Assembly: GCA_963725065.1 (NCBI GenBank)
Contig: CAVRXD010000053.1
Coordinates: 186,001-250,000, forward strand
Direction of reading: 5' to 3'
Source: VAZQ01 sp963725065
GTDB lineage: Bacteria > Pseudomonadota > Alphaproteobacteria > Rhizobiales > Xanthobacteraceae
Length of the DNA: 64,000 nucleotides
Positions within the stretch are counted from its first letter, which is position 1. The number at the start of each line of letters is the position of its first letter. Below are positions 44,723 to 54,252 of the stretch, in pieces. The notes beneath the pieces are model-generated. The model searched no databases. It was given only the letters and a program-made list of their open reading frames with translations, and was not told the DNA's origin. Made by a program: the position numbers and the translations under genes.

Positions 44723-45700
44723 TCAACGATATCGGTCGGGCTGGTTCAGGAACGTGACATACCGATTCACCCCCTCCTCGAGCGAGGTGAAGTCGGCGTT
44801 GTAGCCTGCCTTGCGCAGGTTTTCGACCTTCGCTTCCGTGAAATATTGATACTGATGGCGGATCGTCGGCGGCATGTCGACATATTCGATGTCCGGCGGG
44901 CGGCCGAGTGCGCGAAACATCGCGGAGATCAGGTCGCGGAAGCTACGCGCGCGCCCCGTGCCGACATTGAAGATGCCCGACACCGAGGGGGTGTCGAGCA
45001 GCCAGCGCATGACTGCAACCGCGTCATCGACATAGATGAAGTCGCGCCGCTGCTCGCCGTCGCCGATGCCGTCGCGGTGGGACTTGAACAGACGCACCGT
45101 TTTGCCGTCCTTCGCGTCCTCGAAACGCTTGCCGACCAGGCTGATCATTTCGCCTTTGTGATATTCGTTCGGGCCGAACACGTTGAAGAACTTGAGGCCC
45201 ACCCATTGCGGCGGGAGCTTCAGCCCCTTTGCGAAACGGTCGACGATCGCCAGATCGAACAGATGTTTGCTGAAGCCGTAGAGATTCATCGGCTTCAGCC
45301 GCCGCAACGCCGCCGGCGTCCATTCGTCATCGAAGCCTTCGGCGCCGTCGCCATATGTCGCCGCCGATGACGCATAGAGGAACGGCGTGCGCGTCGCCGT
45401 GCACCAGTCCAGCAGCTTGAGCGAGAGGCGGAAATTGGTGGCGAGGACGAGATCGCCGTCGGTGGCGGTGGTGTCCGAGATGGCACCGAGATGGATGACC
45501 GCATCGAGTTTGCGGCGATCGAGCCAGCCGATCAGTTCCTCGGGCGGCACTACGTCCACGAGCTGGCGCTTGCCGAGATTGCGCCATTTGCCGGCACTGC
45601 CGAGCGCGTCGTTAACCACGATATCGGTCCGCCCGGCCTCATTGAGGCCGGCGACCAGATTGGAGCCGATGAAACCGGCCCCGCCGGTGACCAATAGCAT
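44723..45700 (-). CDS. hldD: ADP-L-glycero-D-manno-heptose 6-epimerase
   Basis: A 325-residue extended SDR that converts ADP-D-glycero- to ADP-L-glycero-manno-heptose. It begins MLLVTGGAGFIGSNLVAGL, with YASSAATYG and the YGFSKHLFD catalytic pair, and FFNVFGPNEYHKG, all typical of HldD. It is the first gene of the hldD-hldE-fkbM run. Together with waaF and waaC nearby it shows that this organism makes a heptose-containing LPS inner core. Confidence 0.93.
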   Translation of the reverse strand: MLLVTGGAGFIGSNLVAGLNEAGRTDIVVNDALGSAGKWRNLGKRQLVDVVPPEELIGWLDRRKLDAVIHLGAISDTTATDGDLVLATNFRLSLKLLDWCTATRTPFLYASSAATYGDGAEGFDDEWTPAALRRLKPMNLYGFSKHLFDLAIVDRFAKGLKLPPQWVGLKFFNVFGPNEYHKGEMISLVGKRFEDAKDGKTVRLFKSHRDGIGDGEQRRDFIYVDDAVAVMRWLLDTPSVSGIFNVGTGRARSFRDLISAMFRALGRPPDIEYVDMPPTIRHQYQYFTEAKVENLRKAGYNADFTSLEEGVNRYVTFLNQPDRYR

Positions 45701-45928
45701 CCGTACCCACCGCGCCTGCCCGCGCCTCCTTTGCCCGAGAGCGCCCGGACGTGCAACTTTCCGGTGCTGCCCTTCTCACCCCATCCGCGAGGCGGCCGCC
45801 GGCACGCGTCGCGCACTGGACAGGCATAAAGGGGCGAGCTAACCGCTTTGGAGCCCGATCGGCACATCGGGCTGCAACGCAAAACGAGTGGAGCTCGGTG
45901 GACCGCGAGCCGACTATGTAGCGAAGTC

Positions 45929-46966
45929 ATGCCCGAATCGCCAATTCTGCTCGTGCCTTACATGTGGATCGGCGACTTCGTTCGCTGCCACACGGTCGTC
46001 AGGCTACTGAATCAGCGATTTCCGGAGCAGCCCGTCGACGTATTGACGACCTCAATGGTCGCGCCGCTCCTCGACTATATGCCGGGCGTGCGCAAGGGGA
46101 TTGTGGTTGACCTGCCGCGAACGCGCCTGGCCCTAGGCCAGCACCGCGCGCTCGCCCGGCGGCTGCGAGCGGAGGGTTATGGACGGGCGCTTATCATGCC
46201 GCGGACCTGGAAATCCGCGCTGGCGCCCGCCCTCGCCGGAGTTCCCGAGCGCATCGGGTTCATGGGAGAAGCCCGCTTCGGCCTGGTCAACGATCTGCGC
46301 TTCGGCGAGCGCCGACTGGCGCGCATGGTCGACCGTTGCGTGGCCCTTGCTTTGCCCAGGGATGCGGATGCGCCTGCGCGCTTGCCGCTGCCGGAACTCA
46401 AGGTCCCGGGGCCGGAACTGGCGGCGTGGCGCGAAAGGCTGGGGCTCGCATCCGATGGCCGTCGTCCGGTGGTGGCACTCGCGCCGGGGGCGGTCGGGCC
46501 ATCCAAGCGCTGGCCCACCGCTTATTACGCCGATCTAGCGCAGCGTCTTGCGGCCGAGGGGGCATGGGTCTGGATCATTGGGGGACCGGGAGAGAAGGAG
46601 ATTGCGGCGCAAATCGTGCGGACCCACCAGGGCGGCATCCGGGATCTCACCGGGCCGGACCTGCGCAATGCCATCCTTGCGCTCGCCGCCGCAAATGCCG
46701 CCGTGTCCAACGATTCCGGGCTCCTGCATGTCGCGGCGGCGCTTGGAACCCCGGCGGTGGGCATTTTCGGCCCAACGAGCCCTTGGCACTGGGCTCCGCT
46801 TAATCCGATCGCCGCGGTGATCGAGACCACCAGCGAGCTGCCGTGCCGGCCATGTCACAAGCCGGTCTGCCGCCTCGGCCACCATCTGTGCATGCGGGAC
46901 ATTTCTGTCGATCAGGTGAGCGCTGCGATTCGCCAAGCGACTCTCGCCTTACCGGCTGCTCCCTGA
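45929..46966 (+). CDS. waaF: ADP-heptose:LPS heptosyltransferase II
   Basis: A 345-residue GT9 protein. It begins ILLVPYMWIGDFVRCHTVVRLL, contains MPRTWKSALAPALAGVPERIGFMGE and VALAPGAVGPSKRWP, and ends with VSNDSGLLHVAAALGTPAVGIFGPTSP, all WaaF hallmarks. The start is ATG 45929; the frame is open to TTG 45848 without support. It transfers the second heptose to the inner core on the cytoplasmic face. It is divergent from hldD, so a shared promoter region lies in 45701-45928. Confidence 0.88.
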   Translation: MPESPILLVPYMWIGDFVRCHTVVRLLNQRFPEQPVDVLTTSMVAPLLDYMPGVRKGIVVDLPRTRLALGQHRALARRLRAEGYGRALIMPRTWKSALAPALAGVPERIGFMGEARFGLVNDLRFGERRLARMVDRCVALALPRDADAPARLPLPELKVPGPELAAWRERLGLASDGRRPVVALAPGAVGPSKRWPTAYYADLAQRLAAEGAWVWIIGGPGEKEIAAQIVRTHQGGIRDLTGPDLRNAILALAAANAAVSNDSGLLHVAAALGTPAVGIFGPTSPWHWAPLNPIAAVIETTSELPCRPCHKPVCRLGHHLCMRDISVDQVSAAIRQATLALPAAP

Positions 46967-47200
46967 TCCGGGGCCAAATCCTCGCGCCGCCGGGCCTGGT
47001 TCTCGAAACCTGGCCGATTGCACACCGTCGGCGCGTGGAGCGTGGCATGACACCCCCGTTCGAGCCCGATTTGTGAAACATTCTTGCAACAGTCGGCTGG
47101 AAACAACGCTCTACGCCTGTGTGGACAGCGGTTTCCCGTTGTGGCCCGCCCAGAACGTCCTATTATCGGGACAGCTCAAATGGGGATTTGGGGGGCTAAC

Positions 47201-48702
47201 ATGAACACCGTGAAAACTCTTCTGCTCGGTACCGCCGCGGGTCTCGTCGCGGTCGCTGGGGCGCAAGCAGCCGACATGCCTGTAAAGGCAGCGCCGGTTC
47301 AATACGTGAAAATCTGCAGCCTGTACGGGGATGGGTTCTACTACATTCCCGGCACCGACACCTGCCTGAAGATGGGCGGGTATCTGCGTGTCCAGGCCGA
47401 ATACAAATGGGCGGCGGCGGTGTTCCCGTCGGCGACAGCGCCGGCGGCGAGGCGCCACAGGGCCGGTTCACCCGCGACCTGACCAACGACATCAACTACC
47501 GCGTCCGCGGGGCGATCTCGTGGGACGTGCGCCAGCAGACCGAATACGGCACGCTGCGCACCTACATCCGCTTCGGCGCGGAGAACACCACGCCGGCGGC
47601 CACCGGCGGCGGCACGACCTCCACCCCGTTCTGGGATCGCGCGTTCATCCAGTTTGCGGGCTTCACGGTGGGCCGGTCGCAGTCGTTCTTCGACCTCTTC
47701 ACCTACGGCGGCGCCTACAGCTACCACAACGTGCGGGTCTCGGGTGACACCGGCGCGTCCGGCCAGAACCTCTGGGCCTATACCGCCCAGTTCGGCAACG
47801 GCTTCTCCGGCACGCTCTCGCTGGAAGACCCCGCCACCCGCAAGGGCAGGGACACTCGATGTGACCGCGCGCATTTTTCAACCGGCGCGATCGTCAACGA
47901 CAACGGCCTGACGATCATAACGCGAACTTCGGCTTCCGGGTGCCTGACATCATCGCCAACCTGCGGCTCGATCAGGCCTGGGGCTTCGTCGGCATCAGCG
48001 CCGCTCTGCACGATGCCAGCGGCGCCTACTATGCGACGCCGAATGTGGTCAACAACGGCCATCCGGAAGACAAGTACGGCTGGGCGATGGCTGGCGGTGC
48101 CAAGTTCAACCTTGCCGGCGGCGACATGATCGGCTTCAACGTCTGTTACTCCGAAGGCGCAGCCGGCTTCTGCACCAACAACAGACTTCTTCCAGTTGTA
48201 CAACAACAGCAACCAGCGTGGCGCCTAGCCTGGACCGCCGACGGCATCTTCACCACCGGCTCCCAGATCGAGCTGACCAGGGTGTGGAGTGCTCTTGCCG
48301 CGTACGAGCACATCTGGAACCCGAAGTGGCGTACCTCGGTGTTCGGCGGCTATGTCAACGTCGACTACAACGGCACCGCCACCAACTCCATCCTGCAGAA
48401 AACCCCGGGCGCATGGCGACCTGCGGCGTCCCAGGTGTTGGAGCGGCCACTTTCGGAGTCACTCTGCTCCAGGGTAACAGCTGCAGCCCCGACATGAGCT
48501 TCTGGGAAGCCGACACCCGCACCCAGTGGAACCCGGTGCCGCAGCTCGATATCGGTCTCGAACTGCTCTACTCACGACACAATACCGCCTTCAAAGGCGC
48601 CGCGGTCGTGCCGGCGAACGGCTCGCGGCCCGTCGTCTTCGCCCTCGACGACCAGGACGTCTGTCCGCGATGTTCCGCTGGCAGCGCAACTTCTATCCAT
48701 GA
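47201..48702 (+). pseudogene. Omp2-type porin remnant with multiple frameshifts
   Basis: A porin_2-family outer-membrane protein of Bradyrhizobium/Brucella Omp2b type, now in pieces. ATG 47201 opens a signal peptide (TLLLGTAAGLVAVAGAQAAD) and CLKMGGYLRVQAEY; the sequence shifts frame near 47412 (FTRDLTNDINYRVRGAISWDV), again around 47845-47935, near 48190-48235 (with an in-frame TAG), near 48430, and near 48660. The normal C-terminal FRWQRNFYP and stop are at 48702. At least five indels break it. Some pieces remain strongly porin-like, so decay is recent or the base calls are poor here. Confidence 0.88.
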
Positions 48703-48730
48703 TCGCCTGAGCGATCCTGGCAAGCTGCAA

Positions 48731-48765
48731 GCCCCCGGCGGTCAACCGCCGGGGGTTTTGCTTTT
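48731..48765 (+). terminator. Rho-independent terminator after the porin remnant
   Basis: A perfect 10-base GC stem (48732-48741 with 48746-48755), four-base loop TCAA, followed by TTTTGCTTTT. It is 29 bases after the porin stop and reads into the convergent waaC end. Confidence 0.88.
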
Positions 48766-48783
48766 GGCACACGGGCGAGCCCG

Positions 48784-49731
48784 CTAGCTGAGGCTTTCGA
48801 GCGCGACCGTCACCTGCTCGACCGACGGCAGCTTGCACTTGCCACCCACGACAGCGATCGGTCCCTGCCCCATCGGCCCGGTCAGGCTCGGCTCGCTGCC
48901 CACGAAAATTGCGACCAACGGCACGCCAAACGCCGCCGCGAGATGCAGGAGGCCGGTGTCCGTGCCGATGACGAACGATGCCCCGGCAACGAGCCGTGCC
49001 ACGCGGTCGAGCGGTTGACGCTCGGGGACTTCCGCATTCGAGAGCGCGGCGGCGATGCGTCGACTGCGCGCGTGCTCGGCTTGCGTCCCCCAGGGCAGTA
49101 CGAGCGAGACGCCGCCTGCGGCCAAGGCGCGCCCGAGCGCCACCCATGATGCCTCGGGCCACTCTTTTTCGGGACGCGCCGTGGCATGAAACAGGATGCC
49201 GTACGACTCGCCAGTCCTTGCCGGGAGACGGTCGCGAGGCAGCCCGAAATCGACCGGACCGGCGGGCGCATAGCCGAGCGCGAGGCCTGTCAACATGCGA
49301 TTGCGCGCAATCGCATGAAGGTCGCGCGCCACAGCATGCCGTACGTCGTAAAGCCAGGACGCCGCCGGCTCGCGGATGCTGTTGGCGTCGTAGCCGTGCC
49401 GGCGGCCGAGTGCCATTCGCGCCATCAGCGCGGAACGGATGAGCCCTTGGCTATCGATGACATCGTCGTAGCCGCGTTCGCGTATGGCGCGTCGGAAGCC
49501 CGCCATCTCCCGCCACGTCGATAGACCAAGTGCCTTTTTCCGCCAGCGGCGGGTCGCGACCGCAATAACCTCCGAGACCGCCGGGTGAAGCCGCACCAGC
49601 GGCGCGAACGCCTCTTCCACCACCCAGGCAAACCGGGCGGCCGGCCGATGGCGCCGGGCCTCGGTCAGCGCCGGCATGTGATGGATCACATCGCCAAGCG
49701 AAGACGTCTTGATGAACAGGATATCGGACAT
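48784..49731 (-). CDS. waaC: Lipopolysaccharide heptosyltransferase I
   Basis: A 315-residue GT9 protein: ILFIKTSSLGDVIHHMPALTEA at the N terminus, DSQGLIRSALMAR, and the C-terminal VIGTDTGLLHLAAAFGVPLVAIFVGSEP. These are features of WaaC, which adds the first heptose to Kdo2-lipid A. ATG 49731 is used; GTG 49737 would add two residues. It is convergent with the porin remnant and divergent from the MsbA-like exporter, a fitting pair for lipid A-core assembly and export. Confidence 0.9.
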   Translation of the reverse strand: MSDILFIKTSSLGDVIHHMPALTEARRHRPAARFAWVVEEAFAPLVRLHPAVSEVIAVATRRWRKKALGLSTWREMAGFRRAIRERGYDDVIDSQGLIRSALMARMALGRRHGYDANSIREPAASWLYDVRHAVARDLHAIARNRMLTGLALGYAPAGPVDFGLPRDRLPARTGESYGILFHATARPEKEWPEASWVALGRALAAGGVSLVLPWGTQAEHARSRRIAAALSNAEVPERQPLDRVARLVAGASFVIGTDTGLLHLAAAFGVPLVAIFVGSEPSLTGPMGQGPIAVVGGKCKLPSVEQVTVALESLS

Positions 49732-49908
49732 CGGCACGAGCCATTACGCTCTACAGGGCGCGTGACGGCTTGTCACCGGGCGCGAACACGTGCTTTCGGC
49801 GCGGTATCCGGGCATCCTGCAACTGGGCCGATTCCCCTTGAAAACTGGTGCCGCCTGGGCAAGAAGGGCGCGGGGTGGCCGCCGCGGCTCCAGTGGCCGC
49901 GCAACGGG

Positions 49909-51726
49909 ATGTGTATGCATAAATCGTATTTTCAGCGGCTGTTTGCGGACCCCAACAGCACGGCCAGCCTGGTCCGGCGGCTCCTGACGGAACAGGCCGC
50001 CGGCCAATGGCGGCGCTATGCGCTCGCATTCGGCCTGATGGGCATTGCCGCCGCCAGCACCGCGCTCGGCGCGTATTTGATCGGCGACGTGATCAATCAG
50101 GCGTACGTTCACAAGAACCTGCCCGGGATCATCATCCTCGCCCTGGTAACCGCCGTGATCTTCATGATCAAGGCGATGGCGACCTATGGACAGGCGCTCA
50201 CGCTGGCACGGATCGGCAACCGCATCGTCGCCGACAACCAGCGGCGGATGTTTGCCAGGTTGCTGCAACACAACATCGGTTTCTTCGCTGACCGCCACAG
50301 CTCCGAGTTCATGGCCAGGCTCACCACAGGTGCCGCCGCCGCGAGCCAGGTGTTGAACCTTCTTATTACCTCGATCGGCCGCGACCTGCTGTCCCTCATC
50401 GGGCTTGCCACCGTCATGGCCGTGCAGGATCCCGTGATGTCGCTTCTCAGCGTCATTGTGGTACCTCCTGCGATGCTGATCCTGCGCAAGATGATCCGCC
50501 GCATCAAGACGATCGCGTTTCACCAATTTACCGGCAGCACTCGCATTCTGGAGACGCTGCAGGAGACGCTGCAGGGCATGCGAACGCTCAAGGCGTTCAC
50601 GCTCGAAGACGGGATGCGCGCGCGCTTCGACATGCACGTCGCGGAGGTGGAGAAGGAATCGAACAAGTGGGCGCGGATCGCCTACCGCTCCGGGCCGCTG
50701 ATGGAGGCATTGGGAGGATTCGCGATCGCCGGCGCGCTGGTCTACGGCGGCTTCCGCGTGATCGAGACCGGCGCAACGCCCGGGCAATTCTTTTCCTTCC
50801 TGGCTGCTTTCATGCTCGCCTACGAGCCGGCGAAACGGCTTGCCCGCCTCAATATCGATCTCAATAGCGGGCTCGTCGGGGTGCGCGTGCTGTTCGACAT
50901 CATCGATCATCCGCCCACCGAGCAGCCCGACGACGACAAGCCGCCGCTCGCGCTTTCCGTCGCCCATGTCGAGTTCGCAAACGTTCAATTCTCGTACCAC
51001 CCGGGCGAAAAGGTCATCCGGAACCTGTCCTTGGTCGCGGAACCGGGACACGTGACCGCACTGGTCGGCCCCTCCGGTGGCGGCAAATCGACGATCCTCA
51101 ACTTGATCCTGCGCTTCTATGAGATCGATGCCGGCGTCATCGCCATCGATGGGCAGGATATCGCGGCGGTGTCGCGCCATTCCCTGCGCAGCCAGGTCGC
51201 CTATGTCGGACAGGACGTGTTTCTGTTTCGCGGCTCGGTGCGCGAGAACATTGCGCTCGGCCGCCCCGGCGCGACCGAGGCCGAGATCGTTGCCGCCGCC
51301 AAAGCGGCCTATGCGCACGACTTCATCATGGCCTTTCCGCGCGGATACGACACCCCGGTGGGCGAGCACGGCATGCGGGTGGCCGGCGGTGAGCGCCAGC
51401 GCATTTCCGTGGCCCGCGCCTTGCTCAAAGATGCTCAGGTCATCCTGCTCGACGAGGCCACCGCCTCGCTCGATTCCGAGTTCGAGCGGCAGGTGCAGCG
51501 CGCGATCGAGCGTCTTTGCCGCGGGCGAACGACGATCGTGATTGCGCACCGCCTGCACACCGTGGTCGACGCCCATCGCATCTTCGTCATCGAGGACGGA
51601 ACCGTGACGGAATCGGGGCGTCACGACGAGCTTTTGCGCAAGAACGGGCGTTACGCGTCGTTCTACCGTTTGCAACTGCGGGATCAGGAGCCCAGTCCCC
51701 CGGTTGCCATCGCATCCTCCGCCTGA
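49909..51726 (+). CDS. MsbA-like ABC exporter (fused permease-ATPase)
   Basis: A 605-residue half-transporter: a six-helix membrane domain (about 30-330) and an ATPase domain. Walker A GPSGGGKST is near 387-394, the signature is VAGGERQR (usually LSGGQRQR), and Walker B VILLDEATAS is near 510. It resembles MsbA/lipid exporters and lies back to back with waaC, so lipid A-core flipping is plausible. The start is ATG 49909 or 49915. The stop precedes the FAH-family gene by 25 bases, so they may be cotranscribed although unrelated in function. Confidence 0.85.
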   Translation: MCMHKSYFQRLFADPNSTASLVRRLLTEQAAGQWRRYALAFGLMGIAAASTALGAYLIGDVINQAYVHKNLPGIIILALVTAVIFMIKAMATYGQALTLARIGNRIVADNQRRMFARLLQHNIGFFADRHSSEFMARLTTGAAAASQVLNLLITSIGRDLLSLIGLATVMAVQDPVMSLLSVIVVPPAMLILRKMIRRIKTIAFHQFTGSTRILETLQETLQGMRTLKAFTLEDGMRARFDMHVAEVEKESNKWARIAYRSGPLMEALGGFAIAGALVYGGFRVIETGATPGQFFSFLAAFMLAYEPAKRLARLNIDLNSGLVGVRVLFDIIDHPPTEQPDDDKPPLALSVAHVEFANVQFSYHPGEKVIRNLSLVAEPGHVTALVGPSGGGKSTILNLILRFYEIDAGVIAIDGQDIAAVSRHSLRSQVAYVGQDVFLFRGSVRENIALGRPGATEAEIVAAAKAAYAHDFIMAFPRGYDTPVGEHGMRVAGGERQRISVARALLKDAQVILLDEATASLDSEFERQVQRAIERLCRGRTTIVIAHRLHTVVDAHRIFVIEDGTVTESGRHDELLRKNGRYASFYRLQLRDQEPSPPVAIASSA

Positions 51727-51751
51727 ATTCCGCACAACCGAAAGAAAGATC

Positions 51752-52477
51752 ATGAGCGCTGACGTCACGAATCACGTCGACCAAAGCTACGTCATCTCTC
51801 CGCCGAAGCCGGCCACCATCGCCGTGGCGGGCACGGAGAAGGTGTTTCCCGTACGTCGCATCTGGTGCGTCGGCCGCAATTACGAGGAGCATATCCGCGA
51901 GATGGGTCACGACGTTCGCGACCCGCCGTTCTTCTTTGCCAAGCCGGCCGACGCGATCGTGCCGGATGGGGCGACGGTGCCTTACCCTTCCCTTACCAAG
52001 GACATGCATCACGAGGTGGAGCTGGTGGTGGCGCTCAAGTCCGGCGGCCGCAACATCAAGCTCGATCGCGCCCTCGACTGCATCTACGGCTATGGCGTCG
52101 GCATCGATCTCACCCGGCGCGATTTGCAGATCGCATCGCGCGACATGAAGCGTCCGTGGGAGGTCGGCAAGGCGTTCGATGCATCCGCGCCGTGCGGTCC
52201 GCTGCAGCCCGCCAGCAAGATCGGACATCCGAGCAAAGGCCGCATCGCGCTCAAGGCCAACGGCAAGGTGCGGCAGGACGGCGATCTGGCGCAGATGATC
52301 TGGAATGTGCCCGAGGTGATCGTCAAACTGTCCGAAATGGTCGAGCTCGCCGCCGGCGACATCATCATGACCGGAACGCCCTCGGGCGTGGCCGCCACCG
52401 TGGCCGGAGACAAGTTGGAATGCGAGATCGAGGGGGTGGGCAAGCTGACCGTCACGATCGGCCCGCCCGCAAAATAA
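51752..52477 (+). CDS. Fumarylacetoacetate hydrolase-family protein
   Basis: A 241-residue FAH-family hydrolase. The metal-binding motif is HHEVELVVAL; GYGVGIDLTRRDLQ and the C-terminal MTGTPSGVAATVAGD are family-typical. The N-terminal RIWCVGRNYEEHIREMG is close to fumarylpyruvate hydrolases of the gentisate pathway. ATG 51752 is used; the frame opens earlier inside the ABC gene without support. It would cleave a C-C bond of a diketo acid. No other gentisate gene is in the window. Confidence 0.85.
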   Translation: MSADVTNHVDQSYVISPPKPATIAVAGTEKVFPVRRIWCVGRNYEEHIREMGHDVRDPPFFFAKPADAIVPDGATVPYPSLTKDMHHEVELVVALKSGGRNIKLDRALDCIYGYGVGIDLTRRDLQIASRDMKRPWEVGKAFDASAPCGPLQPASKIGHPSKGRIALKANGKVRQDGDLAQMIWNVPEVIVKLSEMVELAAGDIIMTGTPSGVAATVAGDKLECEIEGVGKLTVTIGPPAK

Positions 52478-52498
52478 CGATCGGATAATCGGATAAAG

Positions 52499-52547
52499 GG
52501 CCGACGACGGACGGCGGAGTTGGAATCTCCGTCGTCCGTTGTCGGCC
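52499..52547. terminator. Bidirectional hairpin terminator between FAH and GST genes
   Basis: A 21-base stem (52499-52519 with 52527-52547) with two G-T pairs and a seven-base loop, between two convergent genes. It starts 22 bases after the FAH gene and ends 8 bases before the GST stop. T-tracts are short. Confidence 0.75.
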
Positions 52548-52554
52548 GTCCGGT

Positions 52555-53163
52555 TTACTTGACCAGACCTTCCGCCTTCAGCGCCTCCTGCACCTTGGGA
52601 CGCGCGGCGACCCGGTCGACATAGGCCTTGAGGTTCGGCCACTTGGCGAGGTCGATGTCGATGCGCGAGGTCCAGCGCAGCACCGTGAACAGATAGGCGT
52701 CGGCGACGCTGAACTTGTCGCCCATCAGGTAGTCCTTGCCGGCGAGCTGCTTGTCGAGCCAGTCGAAGCGCTTGCCCAGATTCTCCTTGGACAGCGCCTT
52801 GAAGGCGTCGGGCGTGGTCGGCCGGAAGATCGGGCCGAACGTCTTGTGCAGCTCCGAGGTGATGAAGTTGAGCCACTCCTGGACGCGATAGCGCTCGAGC
52901 TTGCCGGCCGGCGGCACCAGGCCGGAGGCCGGGTTCTGGTCGGCGATCCACTGGACGATGACGGGGCCTTCGGTCAGCCGCTCCCCGTTGTCGAATTCGA
53001 GGACCGGGACCTGGCCCTTGGCGTTGATGGTCCAATAGTCGGTCCCGGATTTGGTCTTCTTTTCCTGATTGTTGACCTGCTCCAGGTCGTATTGGGCGCC
53101 GGCCTCGCGCATCACAATGTGGGGCGAAAGCGAACAGGCGCCGGGCGCGAAATAAAGCTTCAT
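52555..53163 (-). CDS. Beta-class glutathione S-transferase
   Basis: A 202-residue GST. The N terminus MKLYFAPGACSLSPHIVMRE matches bacterial beta-class GSTs, with Cys10 as the catalytic residue; the GQVPVLEFDNGERLTEGPVI segment binds glutathione. Length is typical (201-203). The start at 53163 is preceded by AAGGAGG, far better than the upstream frame from 53436. Roles include conjugation of electrophiles and redox protection; no operon partner is seen. Confidence 0.9.
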   Translation of the reverse strand: MKLYFAPGACSLSPHIVMREAGAQYDLEQVNNQEKKTKSGTDYWTINAKGQVPVLEFDNGERLTEGPVIVQWIADQNPASGLVPPAGKLERYRVQEWLNFITSELHKTFGPIFRPTTPDAFKALSKENLGKRFDWLDKQLAGKDYLMGDKFSVADAYLFTVLRWTSRIDIDLAKWPNLKAYVDRVAARPKVQEALKAEGLVK

Positions 53164-53368
53164 CACTACCTCCTTGAACCGCCGGCCACGCCGGCGGCGC
53201 GGACCTTGCATGGGCCGGTCGTACCGCGCAAGCCGCCATTGTCTCGACACTGAAGCCTGATTTGCTCGGCAATGGAACTTTGGAACCGAATGTGTCGTTA
53301 AGGATCCGGTAACCAACCGGGACCACTCTAGGCACTGCCGGAGCCATCGTGATCGGGGGGGATATGTC

Positions 53369-53563
53369 ATGGGATCAGCTGCCGAACCGACAACCGACCT
53401 GGCCCGGAGCATGGCCGACCGGATCATGGGAACCACATCGTATGCCGAAGCGCTCAGGACGTTGCGCTCGGCCTTCCCCGACAGTTCGCTTGCGCTACGG
53501 GTCGCCGCACTGACGGCGCTGACGCGCCGCGCGCCGGCTGATACGCCTCACATTCCCAGATAA
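53369..53563 (+). CDS. Possible small protein, 64 residues
   Basis: An open frame starting ATG 53369 after a G-rich stretch (GGGGGG) that could act as a ribosome-binding site. The product is soluble and helical (DLARSMADRIMGTT, AEALRTLRSAFPDSSLALRVAALTAL). Its last 16 bases overlap the end of the convergent livF gene. The amphipathic pattern looks real, but no family is recognised. Confidence 0.4.
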   Translation: MGSAAEPTTDLARSMADRIMGTTSYAEALRTLRSAFPDSSLALRVAALTALTRRAPADTPHIPR

Positions 53564-54252
53564 GCCTGCCGCACCCGGTCGTCGGCCAGAAGCCCCTCGC
53601 CGCTGCCGGAGAGGGTCACCCGGCCGTTCTCGAGTACGTAGGCGTGGGCCGCAAGCCTGAGCGAGACCGCCACATTCTGCTCCACCAGGACGCAGGTGAG
53701 GCCTTCGCGATTGAGGTCGCGGATCGTCCGCAACACGTGCTGGACGACCGCCGGCGCCAGGCCCAGTGACGGCTCGTCGAACATCACCAATTCAGGCGCG
53801 CCCATCAGACAGCGGCCGATCGCCAGCATCTGCTGCTCGCCGCCGGAGAGCGTGCCCGCGGCCTGCCCCGCCCGCTCGGCGAGCACGGGAAACAGCGCCA
53901 GCACCCGTTCCAGGTTTTGCGCGCGTCCTGCGCGGGCGCGCGGCACCATCGCGCCCATGTCGAGGTTTTCCGCGACCGAGAGCGTCGGAAACACCTGCCG
54001 GCCTTCCGCCACCTGACCGATCCCGAGGTTGCAAACCCGGTGGCTCTCCCAGCCGCCGATATCGGTGTCGCGGAACACGATCCGCCCGCGCGCCGGACGA
54101 TACATGCCGGCAATGGTGCGAATGAGGGACGTCTTGCCGGCGCCATTGGCGCCGACAATGGCGACGATGGTCCCCTCGGCGATCTCGATAGACACGTCGT
54201 CGAGCGCCTGGGCGTCGCCATGGAAGACATCGAGGTGCTCGACGCGCAGCAT
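53548..54252 (-). CDS. livF: Branched-chain-type ABC transporter ATPase (LivF)
   Basis: A 234-residue ATPase. Walker A GANGAGKTS at 34-42, signature LSGGEQQMLAIGRCLM, Walker B LVMFDEPSLGLAP. The sequence after the signature and the VLVEQNV segment are LivF-like. The ATG overlaps the livG stop by one base (TGATG). With LivG it energises the LivHM permease. Substrates of this family include amino acids, aromatics and amides; the MarR regulator and enoyl-CoA hydratase nearby hint at an aromatic acid. Confidence 0.9.
   Translation of the reverse strand: MLRVEHLDVFHGDAQALDDVSIEIAEGTIVAIVGANGAGKTSLIRTIAGMYRPARGRIVFRDTDIGGWESHRVCNLGIGQVAEGRQVFPTLSVAENLDMGAMVPRARAGRAQNLERVLALFPVLAERAGQAAGTLSGGEQQMLAIGRCLMGAPELVMFDEPSLGLAPAVVQHVLRTIRDLNREGLTCVLVEQNVAVSLRLAAHAYVLENGRVTLSGSGEGLLADDRVRQAYLGM

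Noticed and set aside
49744..51768. A 674-codon minus-strand open frame
   Set aside because: Antisense to the MsbA-like exporter, with His/Arg/Asp-rich shadow composition and no recognisable domain.
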